Numbered from the stretch's first letter, positions 1-9,439 are shown. The stretch is DNA of 64,000 bases from Sphingomonadales bacterium (GCA_014763545.1 JACXVD010000006.1:1-64000), one strand, 5' to 3'. The notes: generated from the sequence alone by a model not told the origin. Numbers and translations are program-made.

Positions 1-613
1 CAACAAGGTCTGGGAAGCGAAGACGACCTCCAGCACCACCACTTATGCCAACACCTACACCGACAATGGCGTGCCGCAGGGCACGGTGCTGCCCGGTACC
101 TATTCGTCCATCCACGTCAGCTGCAACACGACCTTCTCGACCGGCGTCTACATCATCGACGGCGGCTCGCTGAAGATCACCGGGCAGTATGAGGTCACCG
201 GCTCGAACGTGATGTTCGTGCTGAAGAACGGCGCGAGTATCGACATTGCCGGTGGCGCGGACGTCAATCTGACCGCCATCCAGGCCTCCGACCTTGTCGC
301 GCGCGGCGTGTCGCAGACCGACGCCGATCGCCTGGCCGGGATGCTGGTGTTCGAAGACCGCAGTTCGCAGGCCGGGTCCAACGGCAACAAGATCAACGGC
401 AATTCGAATACCGTCCTCAACGGGACGATCTACCTGCCCAACAGCGGCATCGACTTTGCCGGTACGGCATCGGTCACCAGCCAGTGCCTGATGATCGCCG
501 CCGCCACGATCAACATCACCGGCACCACCAATATGACAACCTTCTGCCCGGTCGATCAGACGTCGAGCATCAACGTCGTCAGCACCACGCCCAAAGTGAA
601 GCTGGTCGCATGA
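1..613 (+). CDS. Tad-type pilus/surface protein, C-terminal part (5' end outside window)
   Basis: The reading frame is open from base 2, so the start lies upstream; about 203 residues are visible. The visible part is rich in Gly, Asn, Thr and Ser with alternating hydrophobic residues, the pattern of a stacked beta-strand (beta-helix-like) domain as found at the C-terminus of some large TadG-like pilus-associated proteins. No TM segment is seen in this part. The stop overlaps the ATG of the following TadE-like gene (ATGA), so the two are translationally coupled. Secretion through a Tad/Flp apparatus is inferred from the neighbours; the exact function is not known. Confidence 0.6.
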   Translation, partial: NKVWEAKTTSSTTTYANTYTDNGVPQGTVLPGTYSSIHVSCNTTFSTGVYIIDGGSLKITGQYEVTGSNVMFVLKNGASIDIAGGADVNLTAIQASDLVARGVSQTDADRLAGMLVFEDRSSQAGSNGNKINGNSNTVLNGTIYLPNSGIDFAGTASVTSQCLMIAAATINITGTTNMTTFCPVDQTSSINVVSTTPKVKLVA

Positions 614-1077
614 TGGCGCTGCGCCCTCTCGCGCGGCTCGCCCGCTTTCGGCGCGATTGCCGGGGTTCGATGGTCATCGAAACCGCCATTGTCGCGCCCG
701 TACTGGTAGCGCTGGCGCTGGGCGGGTTCGAGGCCAGCCGGATCGTGGCGCGCGACACCGAACTGCAAAGCGCGGCGGCGGAAGCGGCTGCGATCGTGCG
801 CGCCTCCACGCCCGACACGGCGGCCAAGCGCACCACCATTCGCAGTGTCATTGCCACGTCCACCGGCATTCCGGCGGAGAACATCACCGTCAGCGAAGTC
901 TATCGCTGCGGCGTCGATACCGCCTATGTCACGGCGTCCAGCAGCTGCGCCGACCCCGATACGGTCACGACCTATATCCGGGTGAACATGTCGACCAGCT
1001 ATACGCCGGAATGGACCAATTACGGCATCGGCAGCACGCTGAATTACAATGTCGAACGCACGGTGCTGATCGGATGA
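610..1077 (+). CDS. TadE-like pseudopilin
   Basis: 155 residues. A basic N-terminus is followed by Gly19-Ser-Met-Val-Ile-Glu24 and a hydrophobic helix to about residue 42, the arrangement of a prepilin-peptidase site (Gly, then Glu five residues on) found in TadE/TadF pseudopilins. The rest is a small exported domain with two cysteines (in RCG and SSCAD) that could form a disulfide. The start is the ATG overlapping the upstream stop; a second ATG follows at once. It also overlaps the next gene by ATGA. Role inferred from the family: minor pilin or assembly factor of a Tad/Flp pilus. Confidence 0.75.
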   Translation: MMALRPLARLARFRRDCRGSMVIETAIVAPVLVALALGGFEASRIVARDTELQSAAAEAAAIVRASTPDTAAKRTTIRSVIATSTGIPAENITVSEVYRCGVDTAYVTASSSCADPDTVTTYIRVNMSTSYTPEWTNYGIGSTLNYNVERTVLIG

Positions 1078-1514
1078 TGGCGCGTCTGGCCCCCTTCTTC
1101 CGCCGCCTGAACGAGCCGCGCGCTGCGGTGACGGTCGAGTTCGCGCTGCTCAGCACGCTGTTTTTCGCGATGATGCTGGGCGTGCTGCAGGTCGGCATCG
1201 GCATGCAGGCCTACAATGCGATCCGCAATGCGTCCGCCGACGTCGCGCGATATACGATGGTGCAGTACGAAAGCGGCAACAAGATCAGCAATTCGCAGAT
1301 CCGCGCCTATGCGATCTCCACGGCCAAGAGCACGCCCTATCTGCTGGAAAACGCGCGCCTCAATGCCCAGGTGCAGGATGCTTCGACCCAGCGCGTGACG
1401 GGAGCGAAGGAGATCACCTTGACGATCACCTACCGCCTGCCCAGCCTGATCACCGTGCTGGATATCTACAGCCCGAACATCACCTATTCCCGGCCGATCT
1501 TCATCCTGCAGTAA
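1074..1514 (+). CDS. TadE-like pseudopilin
   Basis: 146 residues. N-terminal basic segment, then a helix starting around AAVTVEFALL with Glu22 at the pseudopilin position, followed by an exported domain. The glycine normally preceding the processing site is replaced by Ala, so cleavage by a TadV/CpaA-type peptidase is less certain. It is the third member of a tightly overlapping set and lies directly upstream of the first vWA protein. Start chosen at the ATG overlapping the preceding stop. Confidence 0.75.
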   Translation: MMARLAPFFRRLNEPRAAVTVEFALLSTLFFAMMLGVLQVGIGMQAYNAIRNASADVARYTMVQYESGNKISNSQIRAYAISTAKSTPYLLENARLNAQVQDASTQRVTGAKEITLTITYRLPSLITVLDIYSPNITYSRPIFILQ

Positions 1515-1565
1515 CCGGCGGCAGGCGCATCGCCGCAGCCGCGGCGAAGGATCGGGAATAACATT

Positions 1566-1573
1566 TTAACCAT
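1566..1573 (+). promoter_or_regulatory. Candidate CtrA-type motif TTAACCAT
   Basis: The octamer TTAACCAT lies 44 bases before the GTG start of the first vWA gene. TTAACC-containing half-sites are bound by the alphaproteobacterial cell-cycle regulator CtrA, which controls pilus genes in Caulobacter. The same octamer precedes the second vWA gene. Binding is inferred, not shown. Confidence 0.4.
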
Positions 1574-1616
1574 GTTAGTTCACGCAGGCCTTACGCGCCT
1601 TTCCTAGGGAAACTGC

Positions 1617-3584
1617 GTGCAAAGCGGTCCAATCCTTTCCGGCCAGGCCAGCGCAGCAGGTTTCCTGCATCGGCTGCTGCGCGACCGCGCAGGCAATACG
1701 CTGGCGATGATCGCCGCAGCGATCCTGCCAATCATGGCCATGGTCGGCGGCGGGGTCGACATGGGCCGATCCTATCTCGCGCAGAGCAGGCTGCAACAGG
1801 CCTGCGACGCCGGGACACTCGCGGCACGCAAGCGGCTGGGCACCGAAGTCGCCGTGACCGGCATCATTCCCGACGATGCGGCCGCAGTCGGGCAGCGGTT
1901 CTTCAACATCAATTACCGCAACGGCAGCTACGGATCGACCGATCGCGCCTTTTCCATGGTGCTGGAGGACGACCTTTCGATCAGCGGCGAAGCAAGCGTT
2001 GCAGTCCCGACAACGATCATGAAAGTGTTCGGCTTCGAAAAGGTCGATGTTTCGGTCAACTGCGTCGCGCAGATGAACATGAGCAACACCGATGTGATGT
2101 TCGTGCTCGATACGACCGGGTCGATGTTCGAAACGAACCCCGGAGACACCTCGAACCGCATCGATTCCATGCGGTCGGTCGTAAAGAACTTCATCGCCCA
2201 GCTGAAAGCCAACAGCACCGGTTCGCACCGGCTGCGCTTCGGCTTCGTCCCCTATTCGACCAACGTCAACGTCGGCGGATTGCTGAAAGACGATTGGGTC
2301 GTGAAAGACTGGAATTACCAGTCCCGCGACCTCATCCAGGTGGGCACAACAACCTACACGGTAACCTACAACCGCAACTGGACATATGTCAGCGGTTCGG
2401 TCAGCGAAGCGATCGCAACCAGCAGTTACCCCGCCACATTCCACAACGGCAACGGCGGCTCGACCACCATCGACGAAAACGAGAATGTCATCGTCGTGCC
2501 GGCGTCAGGTGGATATTACACCTGCGACACGCCGCCGTCCGGCTCCACCTATAGCTGGAACGCGACCCTGCTTTCCACGACCGACTACCCCTTGGCCGGC
2601 CCGCCATCCGGCACGCAGACGGTCCAGAAATACCAGTCGCTGGAGAACGGCACACGCTACTGGCTCTCGATCAGCGGCTCGACCTGCAAAGTCATGCAAC
2701 AGGTCTTCACCAACCGCGTCCAGACCTATGAACGGGTCACCGAGCCGCGCGAGAAGCCAATCCTCAAATATCAGTACAAGCAGATGCCCTTCGATGTCAG
2801 CGCATGGCGCAGCACGGGCAATGGCTGCATCGAGGAACGCGATACCTACGAGATCACCGATTACGATCACGTCGACTTCACCAAGGCGCTCGACCTGGAT
2901 ATCGACCTGGTGCCGACGTCGAGCGATGCGACCAAGTGGCGCCCGATGTTCCCTGGGCTGATCTATGCCCGTTCGATGATGTGGAATGGCAGCGGGAGCT
3001 TCACCACGCATCCGGTCACCACCGCGGACGAATATGTCATGCCGCAGGGGCTGGGCCTGGCGACCTGCCCCACCCCAGCGCGCAAGCTAGCCGAGATGAG
3101 CAATGACGAGGTCGACACATATCTCAATTCGCTGCAACCCAATGGGCAGACCTATCACGATATCGGCATGATCTGGGGCGCACGACTGATCTCGCCGACG
3201 GGGATCTTTGCCGACGAAAACGGCGATGTGAACGCCAGCGCGCCGACCAGCCGCAACATCATCTTCCTGACCGATGGCGAAACCGCTGCTTTCGACCTTG
3301 CCTATTCGAGTTATGGCATCGAACCGCTCGACGAGCGGCGCTGGGATGAGGGTTCGAGCCAGACACTATCCCAGACCGTCGAGGCACGCTTCGGCGTTGC
3401 CTGCGCCGAAGCGCGCAAACGCAACATCACGGTGTGGGTCATCGGATTCGGCACATCGCTGTCCGATGTGTTCAAGAATTGTGCGGGTTCGGGCCATTAT
3501 TTCGAGGCCGCCGACAGCGCGCAGCTCAATGCGACTTTCACCAAGATTGCCAAGGATTTGCAGGAACTGCGGATCACCCGCTGA
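1617..3584 (+). CDS. TadG-like protein with von Willebrand factor A domain (copy 1)
   Basis: 655 residues, GTG start after the SD-like AGGGA. A cytoplasmic basic head and one TM helix (about residues 28-46, RAGNTLAMIAAA...) resemble the TadE/G N-terminal module but lack the Glu of a pseudopilin. A vWA domain begins at about residue 158 with the MIDAS motif Asp165-Thr-Thr-Gly-Ser169. A long Tyr/Thr/Ser-rich insertion containing several Cys fills roughly residues 220-400. The later vWA strand FLTDGE lies near residue 550, and the C-terminus ends in a Leu/Ile-rich helix. TadG-like vWA proteins are thought to act in pilus or surface-adhesin assembly. It is closely related to the next gene, so a tandem duplication is evident. 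Confidence 0.8.
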   Translation: MQSGPILSGQASAAGFLHRLLRDRAGNTLAMIAAAILPIMAMVGGGVDMGRSYLAQSRLQQACDAGTLAARKRLGTEVAVTGIIPDDAAAVGQRFFNINYRNGSYGSTDRAFSMVLEDDLSISGEASVAVPTTIMKVFGFEKVDVSVNCVAQMNMSNTDVMFVLDTTGSMFETNPGDTSNRIDSMRSVVKNFIAQLKANSTGSHRLRFGFVPYSTNVNVGGLLKDDWVVKDWNYQSRDLIQVGTTTYTVTYNRNWTYVSGSVSEAIATSSYPATFHNGNGGSTTIDENENVIVVPASGGYYTCDTPPSGSTYSWNATLLSTTDYPLAGPPSGTQTVQKYQSLENGTRYWLSISGSTCKVMQQVFTNRVQTYERVTEPREKPILKYQYKQMPFDVSAWRSTGNGCIEERDTYEITDYDHVDFTKALDLDIDLVPTSSDATKWRPMFPGLIYARSMMWNGSGSFTTHPVTTADEYVMPQGLGLATCPTPARKLAEMSNDEVDTYLNSLQPNGQTYHDIGMIWGARLISPTGIFADENGDVNASAPTSRNIIFLTDGETAAFDLAYSSYGIEPLDERRWDEGSSQTLSQTVEARFGVACAEARKRNITVWVIGFGTSLSDVFKNCAGSGHYFEAADSAQLNATFTKIAKDLQELRITR

Positions 3585-3633
3585 GAGGCATTGCCATCGC
3601 CAGAGCGCCGCTGCGCGGGCCATGGTCAACAAA

Positions 3634-3641
3634 TTAACCAT
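3634..3641 (+). promoter_or_regulatory. Candidate CtrA-type motif TTAACCAT
   Basis: Same octamer as before the first vWA gene, 33 bases before the ATG of the second copy and followed nine bases later by TTAG. It suggests that the second cassette has its own promoter rather than reading through from the first. It may have been copied with the gene. Confidence 0.4.
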
Positions 3642-3673
3642 CCATCTTAGAACTGCCCTTACCGCGCCGCTGT

Positions 3674-5587
3674 ATGCGCGGCAGGGTGAACCGTTCCCAT
3701 CATCTACCCCGTACAGACTGCGGCACATTCCTGCGCCGCCTGCTGCGCGACCGCGCTGGCAATACGCTGGCGATGATTGCTGCGGCCATCTTGCCGATCA
3801 TGGCGATGGTTGGCGGCGGGGTGGACATGGGCCGATCCTATCTCACGCAGAGCCGCCTCCAGCAGGCCTGCGATTCCGGGGTTCTCGCCGCGCGCAAGCG
3901 GCTGGGCTCGGAGGCCGCAGTCACGGGCGAAATCCCCAGCGATGTCGCCGAAATGGGGCGGCGGTTTTTCAACATCAACTTTCGCAACGGTAGCTACGGA
4001 TCGACCGACCGCACCTTCGAAATGACGCTGGAGAGCAATTACGCGATCAGCGGCACAGCCTCCGCCCGGGTGCCGACCACGATCATGAAGGTCTTCGGCT
4101 TCGACCACGTCGACGTGAATGTCGATTGCGAAGCGCAGATGAACTTCCAGAACACCGATGTGATGATGGTGCTCGACGTCACCGGGTCGATGAACAGCAC
4201 CAATCCGGGCGACAGCATGTCGCGGCTCGACGCGCTCAAGCAGACGATCGTCAGCTTCCACGCCCAGCTCGAAAGCGCAAAGGCAGGCGGTGCAAGAATC
4301 CGTTATGGCTTCGTGCCCTTCTCCACCAACGTCAATGTCGGTGCGCTGCTGCGGGACGAGTGGATGGTGAACCAGTGGACCTACCAGTCGCGCGAACTTT
4401 CGGTCGGCGGGCCTGCTGTCAGCTACCAGACCCGTTACTCGTATCTCGACGTCATCTCCGGGACCTATTCGGAAACCACCCAGAGCACCTACGACGCGAG
4501 CTACAATTCGGCAAAAGGCACCTATAGCTGCCCGACCAAGCCGACCAGCACCTACAGCTATACCAGCCAGGTGATGAGCACGACGACAGAGGCAGTCGTC
4601 GGCCCCCCGCCGGGCACCAGGACGATCAGCACAATCCGTTACACCGAGAACGGAGATTACTATTCGGCAAAGCTCAACGATTCCACCTGCACGGTGACCA
4701 AGCAGAGCTACGTCAATTACGTCACCGAAGGGAAGAAGATCACCGAGCCGGTCTATTCGAGCGCTGCCCTGTGGCAATACAAGCCGATCAGCTACGATGT
4801 GAGCGACTGGCGGACCAGCTCGAACGGCTGCATCGAGGAACGCGATACCTACGACATTACCGACTACGACAATGTCGATCTGACCAAGGCAATCGATCTC
4901 GATATCGACCGCGTTCCCGACCCGACCGACCCTGCGACACAGTGGCGTCCGCAATATCCGGGCCTGGTCTATGCGCGTGAAATTCTCTGGGACTACACCG
5001 GCAAGTACAAGAAGGGCACAAGCACGACGTTGAGCGAATATGTCAGCCCCTATTGGGCGGGGCTGGCAAGTTGCCCGTCCCCTGCCAAGAAGCTCTCCAC
5101 GATGACCGACGAGGAGATGTCGGCCTATGTCGGCACGCTGACCGCCAGGGGCAGCACCTACCACGATATCGGCATGATCTGGGGTGCCCGGCTGCTCTCG
5201 CCCACCGGCATTTTCGCCGATGAGAACGCCGATGTCGACGGACTGCCGACCAGCCGCAACCTGATCTACCTGACCGATGGCTACACCTCGACGGTGGACC
5301 TCAGCTACTCGGCCTATGGACTCGAGCCGATCGACGAGCGCCGCTGGAAGCTGAGCGATGCCACGTCGCTCAACCAGACCGTTATCAATCGCTTCAGCTA
5401 TGTGTGCCAGGAACTGAAGAAGAAGAACGTAACCGTCTGGATCATCAGCTTCGGCACCGAACCACAGGACGCGATGGTGCAATGCGCCGGGCCGGGCCAC
5501 TACTTCCAGGCCAAGGACGCACAGGAACTCAACACCACTTTCGCGGCAATCGCCAAGAGCCTGAGCGAATTGAGGATCGACAAATGA
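3674..5587 (+). CDS. TadG-like protein with von Willebrand factor A domain (copy 2)
   Basis: 637 residues, a paralogue of the preceding gene with the same order: basic head, TM helix, MIDAS motif Asp168-Val-Thr-Gly-Ser, long Tyr/Thr/Ser-rich insertion, second vWA half with YLTDGY. The N-terminal quarter and the segments around CIEERDTY and TYHDIGMIWGARL are almost identical between copies, while the central insertion has diverged strongly. The start is uncertain: ATG 3674 has no clear SD and GTG 3686 is possible. The stop overlaps the next TadE-like gene (ATGA). Likely exported and membrane-anchored; function inferred as for copy 1. Confidence 0.8.
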   Translation: MRGRVNRSHHLPRTDCGTFLRRLLRDRAGNTLAMIAAAILPIMAMVGGGVDMGRSYLTQSRLQQACDSGVLAARKRLGSEAAVTGEIPSDVAEMGRRFFNINFRNGSYGSTDRTFEMTLESNYAISGTASARVPTTIMKVFGFDHVDVNVDCEAQMNFQNTDVMMVLDVTGSMNSTNPGDSMSRLDALKQTIVSFHAQLESAKAGGARIRYGFVPFSTNVNVGALLRDEWMVNQWTYQSRELSVGGPAVSYQTRYSYLDVISGTYSETTQSTYDASYNSAKGTYSCPTKPTSTYSYTSQVMSTTTEAVVGPPPGTRTISTIRYTENGDYYSAKLNDSTCTVTKQSYVNYVTEGKKITEPVYSSAALWQYKPISYDVSDWRTSSNGCIEERDTYDITDYDNVDLTKAIDLDIDRVPDPTDPATQWRPQYPGLVYAREILWDYTGKYKKGTSTTLSEYVSPYWAGLASCPSPAKKLSTMTDEEMSAYVGTLTARGSTYHDIGMIWGARLLSPTGIFADENADVDGLPTSRNLIYLTDGYTSTVDLSYSAYGLEPIDERRWKLSDATSLNQTVINRFSYVCQELKKKNVTVWIISFGTEPQDAMVQCAGPGHYFQAKDAQELNTTFAAIAKSLSELRIDK

Positions 5588-6171
5588 TGCGACTGCGCCA
5601 ACTTGCCGGCGACAGCAGCGGCGCGACACTGGTCGAATTCGCGCTGATCGCGCCGGCGCTGCTCACGCTCCTGCTCGGCTTGTTCGAGATGGGCTATAAT
5701 TACTACATGCAGTCGCTGCTGCAGGGGTCGATCCAGCAGGCCGCCCGCGATTCAACGATCGAAGGCGCCTATGTGAAGCAGACCGAGATCGACACAGCGG
5801 TGACCAATACCGTGCACCAGATCGTGCCCGATGCGACGATTACCTTCCAGCGCCGCGCCTATTCCAGCTTCTCGAAGGTCAACCAGCCCGAAGATTTCAC
5901 CGATGCCAACAACGACGGCGACTGCAACGATGGCGAGCCGTTCGAAGATGCGAACGGCAATGGCATTTGGGACGCCGACCGCGGCCGGACCGGCCTGGGC
6001 GGTGCGCGCGATGCCGTGCTCTACCAGGTGACCGTCAGCTATCCCCGCACCTTTGGCGTCAGCAAGCTGATCGGCATGTCCGATACGTTCACCACCACCG
6101 CGACCACCGTCTTGCGTAACCAGCCTTACGACAAGCAGGCGGTCGAGCTTTCCGTGGGGAATTGCCCATGA
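5584..6171 (+). CDS. TadE-like pseudopilin with Asp/Asn-rich, calcium-loop-like insert
   Basis: 195 residues. Pseudopilin head SSGATLVEFAL with Glu19 at the conserved position and one hydrophobic helix. Residues about 107-134 read DANNDGDCNDGE then DANGNGIWDADRG, two Asp/Asn/Gly repeats like the calcium-binding loops of dockerin or thrombospondin type 3 repeats. None of the three other TadE-like proteins here has this insert. The start overlaps the upstream vWA stop and the end overlaps the next gene, so the cassette vWA-TadE-TadE is one transcription unit. Confidence 0.75.
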   Translation: MMRLRQLAGDSSGATLVEFALIAPALLTLLLGLFEMGYNYYMQSLLQGSIQQAARDSTIEGAYVKQTEIDTAVTNTVHQIVPDATITFQRRAYSSFSKVNQPEDFTDANNDGDCNDGEPFEDANGNGIWDADRGRTGLGGARDAVLYQVTVSYPRTFGVSKLIGMSDTFTTTATTVLRNQPYDKQAVELSVGNCP

Positions 6172-6860
6172 ACCGCATCCGCCGCCTGCTTCGCCGCCTT
6201 TCCCGCAACTCCTCGGGTACCGCGATGCTCGAATTCGCCCTCTCGGCACCGCTGCTGATGACGGCGGGTCTGTGGGGCGTGGAATCCGCCAACCAGGCGA
6301 TCGTGCAGATGCGCATCAGCCAGGCCGCCGTGCTGATCGCGGACAACGCCTCGCGCGTGGGCGAGGAATCGCTGCTGGGCGATCTGAAGCTCTACGAAAG
6401 CGACATCAACGATGTCTTCTATGGGGCGCATATCCAGACCGGCGGAACCATCGACCTGTTCGACAATGGCCGGGTCATTCTCTCCAGCCTCGAAACCGTG
6501 CCGGGCAGCGATGGCGACAAGCAATATATCCATTGGCAGCGCTGCATGGGCAAGAAGACCTTCAACTCGACCTACGGCAATACCGGAGACGGGCTGACGA
6601 CCGATTTCCCGGGAATGGGGCCGACCGGGCAGGAAATCATCGCTTTCGACGGCGAAGCGGTGATGTTCGTGGAGGTGGCTTACGACTACCAGCCGCTGAT
6701 CTCGAGCCTGTTCACCCACGCCGGCACGCTGAAAGCGACAGCCGCCTTCAACGTGCGCAACAAACGCGACCTGACGCAGGTGTATCAGCGCGACCCCACC
6801 ACACCCGATCCAATCGCCAATTGCGCAGTCTATACCGGGGTAACGGCACCCGCGGTCTGA
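6168..6860 (+). CDS. TadE-like pseudopilin
   Basis: 230 residues. SSGTAMLEFALSAPLL gives the Gly17...Glu22 pseudopilin site and a single N-terminal TM helix. ATG 6168 is preferred to the in-frame TTG six bases upstream because it overlaps the upstream stop and has a GGGGA SD at a good distance. It is the last gene of the Tad-like cluster; the next gene (pdhB) converges with only 9 bases between the stops. Confidence 0.75.
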   Translation: MNRIRRLLRRLSRNSSGTAMLEFALSAPLLMTAGLWGVESANQAIVQMRISQAAVLIADNASRVGEESLLGDLKLYESDINDVFYGAHIQTGGTIDLFDNGRVILSSLETVPGSDGDKQYIHWQRCMGKKTFNSTYGNTGDGLTTDFPGMGPTGQEIIAFDGEAVMFVEVAYDYQPLISSLFTHAGTLKATAAFNVRNKRDLTQVYQRDPTTPDPIANCAVYTGVTAPAV

Positions 6861-6869
6861 GCCGCCGGC

Positions 6870-8252
6870 CTATCCGGCGTAGCAGACCTTCTTCACTGCC
6901 GCGACGATCCGCGGCGCATCGAGCAGCGCCAGCTTTTCGAGGTTGGCGGCATAGGGCAGCGGCACGTCCTCGTCGGTCACCCGCAGCACCGGCGCATCGA
7001 GGTGGTCGAAGCCTTCCTCCATGCAAATGGCGATGATTTCGGACGAGATCGAGCAGGCCGGCCAGCCCTCTTCGGCCACGACCATGCGATTGGTCTTGGC
7101 GAGGCTGGCGAGCACGGTTTCCTTGTCGAGCGGGCGCAGGGTGCGCAGGTCGATCACTTCCGCCTCGATCCCCTCCGCCGCCAGCGTTTCCGCCGCTTCC
7201 AGCGCCAGGCCCACTGCGATCGAATAGGAGACGATGGTGACATCGCTGCCTTCGCGCACGATCCGTGCCTTGCCGATCGGCAGGACATGATCGTCGAGCT
7301 CGGGCAGTTCGAAGCTGCGCCCGTAAACCAGCTCGTTCTCGAGGAACACCACCGGGTCTTCGCAGCGGATCGCGGCCTTCAGCAGGCCCTTGGCGTCATG
7401 ACTGTCATAGGGCGCGATCACGATCAGGCCGGGCACGCTGGCGTACCATGGCCCGTAGTTCTGGCTGTGCTGTGCGGCAACGCGGCTGGCCGCGCCGTTG
7501 GGGCCGCGGAACACCACCGGGCAGCGCATCTGGCCGCCCGACATGTAATTGGTCTTGGCCGCCGAATTGATGATGTGGTCGATCGCCTGCATGGCGAAGT
7601 TGAAGGTCATGAATTCGACGATCGGCCGCAGCCCGCCCATCGCCGCGCCCGCGCCGATCCCGGCAAAGCCATATTCGGTGATCGGCGTGTCGATCACCCG
7701 CTTGGGCCCGAATTCTTCCAGCAGGCCCTGGGTGACCTTGTAGGCGCCCTGGTATTCGGCGACTTCCTCGCCCATCACGAATACCCGGTCGTCACGGCGC
7801 ATTTCTTCGGCCATCGCATCGCGCAAGGCTTCGCGCACGGTCGATTGCTTCATGTTGGTGCCGTGCGGGATCGCCGGATCCTCGACCTTGGGCCGGGGCG
7901 AGCTGGAAGGCTTGGTGATTTCGGCTTCGGACTGGGCCTGGCCGACATCCTTGCCCTCGCCCGGAACATCGACCACCGGCGCGGCGGGCGCGGCAGCGTC
8001 GGCGCTCTCGCCGTCACCTGCCAGCACGGCGATCACGGTGCCGACCTTCACATTCTCGCTGCCTTCGGGAACGAGGATCTTGCCCACGGTGCCTTCGTCC
8101 ACCGCTTCGAATTCCATCGTCGCCTTGTCGGTTTCGATCTCGGCGATGATGTCGCCCGATGAAACCTCGTCACCTTCCTTGACCAGCCATTTGGCCAGCG
8201 TGCCTTCTTCCATGGTGGGGGACAGCGCGGGCATCTTGAGTTCGATCGCCAT
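6870..8252 (-). CDS. pdhB: Pyruvate dehydrogenase E1 component, beta subunit (lipoyl domain fused)
   Basis: 460 residues. Residues 1-78 form a lipoyl domain with the lipoylated lysine in ETDK43A. A linker rich in Ala, Pro and Ser (to about 125) leads to the transketolase-type pyrimidine-binding and C-terminal domains. The N-terminal lipoyl domain on E1 beta is normal for alphaproteobacteria. With PdhA it decarboxylates pyruvate using thiamine diphosphate and acetylates the lipoyl group in the cytoplasmic pyruvate dehydrogenase complex. It is 3 bases from pdhA and clearly co-transcribed. The E2 gene is not in this window. Confidence 0.95.
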   Translation of the reverse strand: MAIELKMPALSPTMEEGTLAKWLVKEGDEVSSGDIIAEIETDKATMEFEAVDEGTVGKILVPEGSENVKVGTVIAVLAGDGESADAAAPAAPVVDVPGEGKDVGQAQSEAEITKPSSSPRPKVEDPAIPHGTNMKQSTVREALRDAMAEEMRRDDRVFVMGEEVAEYQGAYKVTQGLLEEFGPKRVIDTPITEYGFAGIGAGAAMGGLRPIVEFMTFNFAMQAIDHIINSAAKTNYMSGGQMRCPVVFRGPNGAASRVAAQHSQNYGPWYASVPGLIVIAPYDSHDAKGLLKAAIRCEDPVVFLENELVYGRSFELPELDDHVLPIGKARIVREGSDVTIVSYSIAVGLALEAAETLAAEGIEAEVIDLRTLRPLDKETVLASLAKTNRMVVAEEGWPACSISSEIIAICMEEGFDHLDAPVLRVTDEDVPLPYAANLEKLALLDAPRIVAAVKKVCYAG

Positions 8253-8255
8253 GGC

Positions 8256-9350
8256 TCAATACTCCCCCACCAGCACATCGGTGTAGAGTTCCGCCGGCGC
8301 GGGTTCTGGCGAGCTTTCGGAGAAATCGGCGGCTTCGGTCACGACTGCGCGGATGCGCTTGTCGATCGCCTTCAGATCCTCTTCGGTCTGGCCCTGTTCG
8401 AGCAACAGCTTCTTCAACCCTTCAATCGGGTCCTTGTGTTCGCGCACGTCCTGCACTTCCTCGCGGGTACGGTATTTCGCCGGGTCGGACATGGAGTGCC
8501 CGCGATAGCGATAGGTGTTGAGTTCCATCAGCACGGGACCCTTGCCATCGCGCACATGTTTGAAGGCGATTTCGGCGGCGCCGCGCACTTCGAGCACATC
8601 CATCCCGTTCACATCCATGCCGGGGATGCGGAAGGCGGTGCCGCGACGGTGGAATTCGGTTTCGGCCGAGCCGCGCTTGACTGCGGTGCCCATGGCATAG
8701 CCGTTGTTTTCGATCACGAAGACGATCGGCAGGTTCCACAAGGAGGCCATGTTGAAGGTTTCGTAGACCTGCCCTTGGTTGGCCGCACCGTCACCGAAAT
8801 AGGCGAGGCAGAAGCCCCCGTCCTCGCGATATTTATGCGCCATCGCCAGCCCGCCGCCGAGCGATACCTGCGCGCCGACGATGCCGTGGCCGCCGTAGAA
8901 CTTATGCTCGGACGAGAACATGTGCATCGAGCCGCCCTTGCCATGGCTGATGCCCGCCTGGCGCCCGGTCAGCTCGGCCATGATCGCTTTCGGGTCGATC
9001 CCGTAGGCGAGCATGTGGCCATGGTCGCGATAGCCGGTGATCACACTGTCCAGCCCGTCGGTCAGCGCCGACTGCAGGCCCACCGCGACCGCTTCCTGCC
9101 CGATATAGAGGTGGCAGAAGCCGCCGATCAGGCCGAGGCCATAGAGCTGGCCGGCCTTTTCCTCGAACCGGCGGATCAGCAGCATCTGTTCGTAGAAGTG
9201 CAGCATTTCCTCGACACTGGCGCCATAGCGCCCGGTCTTTTCATGCTCTTCCTGAAGGCTGTGCAGGACGAAATCGAGGTCCTGTGCGTTGCTGTCTTGT
9301 GCGGCCCGGCTGGGGGCAGGCTTCTTCGTGCTCTTCGCGGCTCGTGCCAA
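8256..9350 (-). CDS. pdhA: Pyruvate dehydrogenase E1 component, alpha subunit
   Basis: 364 residues. The thiamine-diphosphate motif is present as GDGAANQGQ...IENN, and the regulatory/active loop around YRYRGHSMSDP is intact. The N-terminus is Lys/Ala/Ser-rich. The start is TTG at 9350, the only upstream start in frame, with a GAGG SD about nine bases before it. It precedes pdhB by 3 bases. A possible promoter lies about 60-90 bases upstream. Confidence 0.95.
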   Translation of the reverse strand: MARAAKSTKKPAPSRAAQDSNAQDLDFVLHSLQEEHEKTGRYGASVEEMLHFYEQMLLIRRFEEKAGQLYGLGLIGGFCHLYIGQEAVAVGLQSALTDGLDSVITGYRDHGHMLAYGIDPKAIMAELTGRQAGISHGKGGSMHMFSSEHKFYGGHGIVGAQVSLGGGLAMAHKYREDGGFCLAYFGDGAANQGQVYETFNMASLWNLPIVFVIENNGYAMGTAVKRGSAETEFHRRGTAFRIPGMDVNGMDVLEVRGAAEIAFKHVRDGKGPVLMELNTYRYRGHSMSDPAKYRTREEVQDVREHKDPIEGLKKLLLEQGQTEEDLKAIDKRIRAVVTEAADFSESSPEPAPAELYTDVLVGEY

Positions 9351-9409
9351 AGCAAAATCCTCGCTCTTGTCACCTTGGGGAGGTGTGCGCCGACCAGCGA
9401 CGCAGCTTC

Positions 9410-9439
9410 GCTATAGGACCAAGCGCAGTCCGCTGGCAA
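9410..9439 (-). promoter_or_regulatory. Possible sigma-70 promoter of pdhA-pdhB
   Basis: Read on the minus strand: TTGCCA, 18 bases, TATAGC, ending about 60 bases before the pdhA start. Both hexamers are decent matches, but the spacing is one base long; assignment by eye only. Confidence 0.3.

Noticed and set aside
3704-5629. Very long open frame (641 codons) on the minus strand opposite the second vWA gene
   Set aside because: It mirrors the real gene's codon pattern in GC-rich DNA, has no SD and no recognisable domain; the plus-strand vWA protein is clearly the gene.
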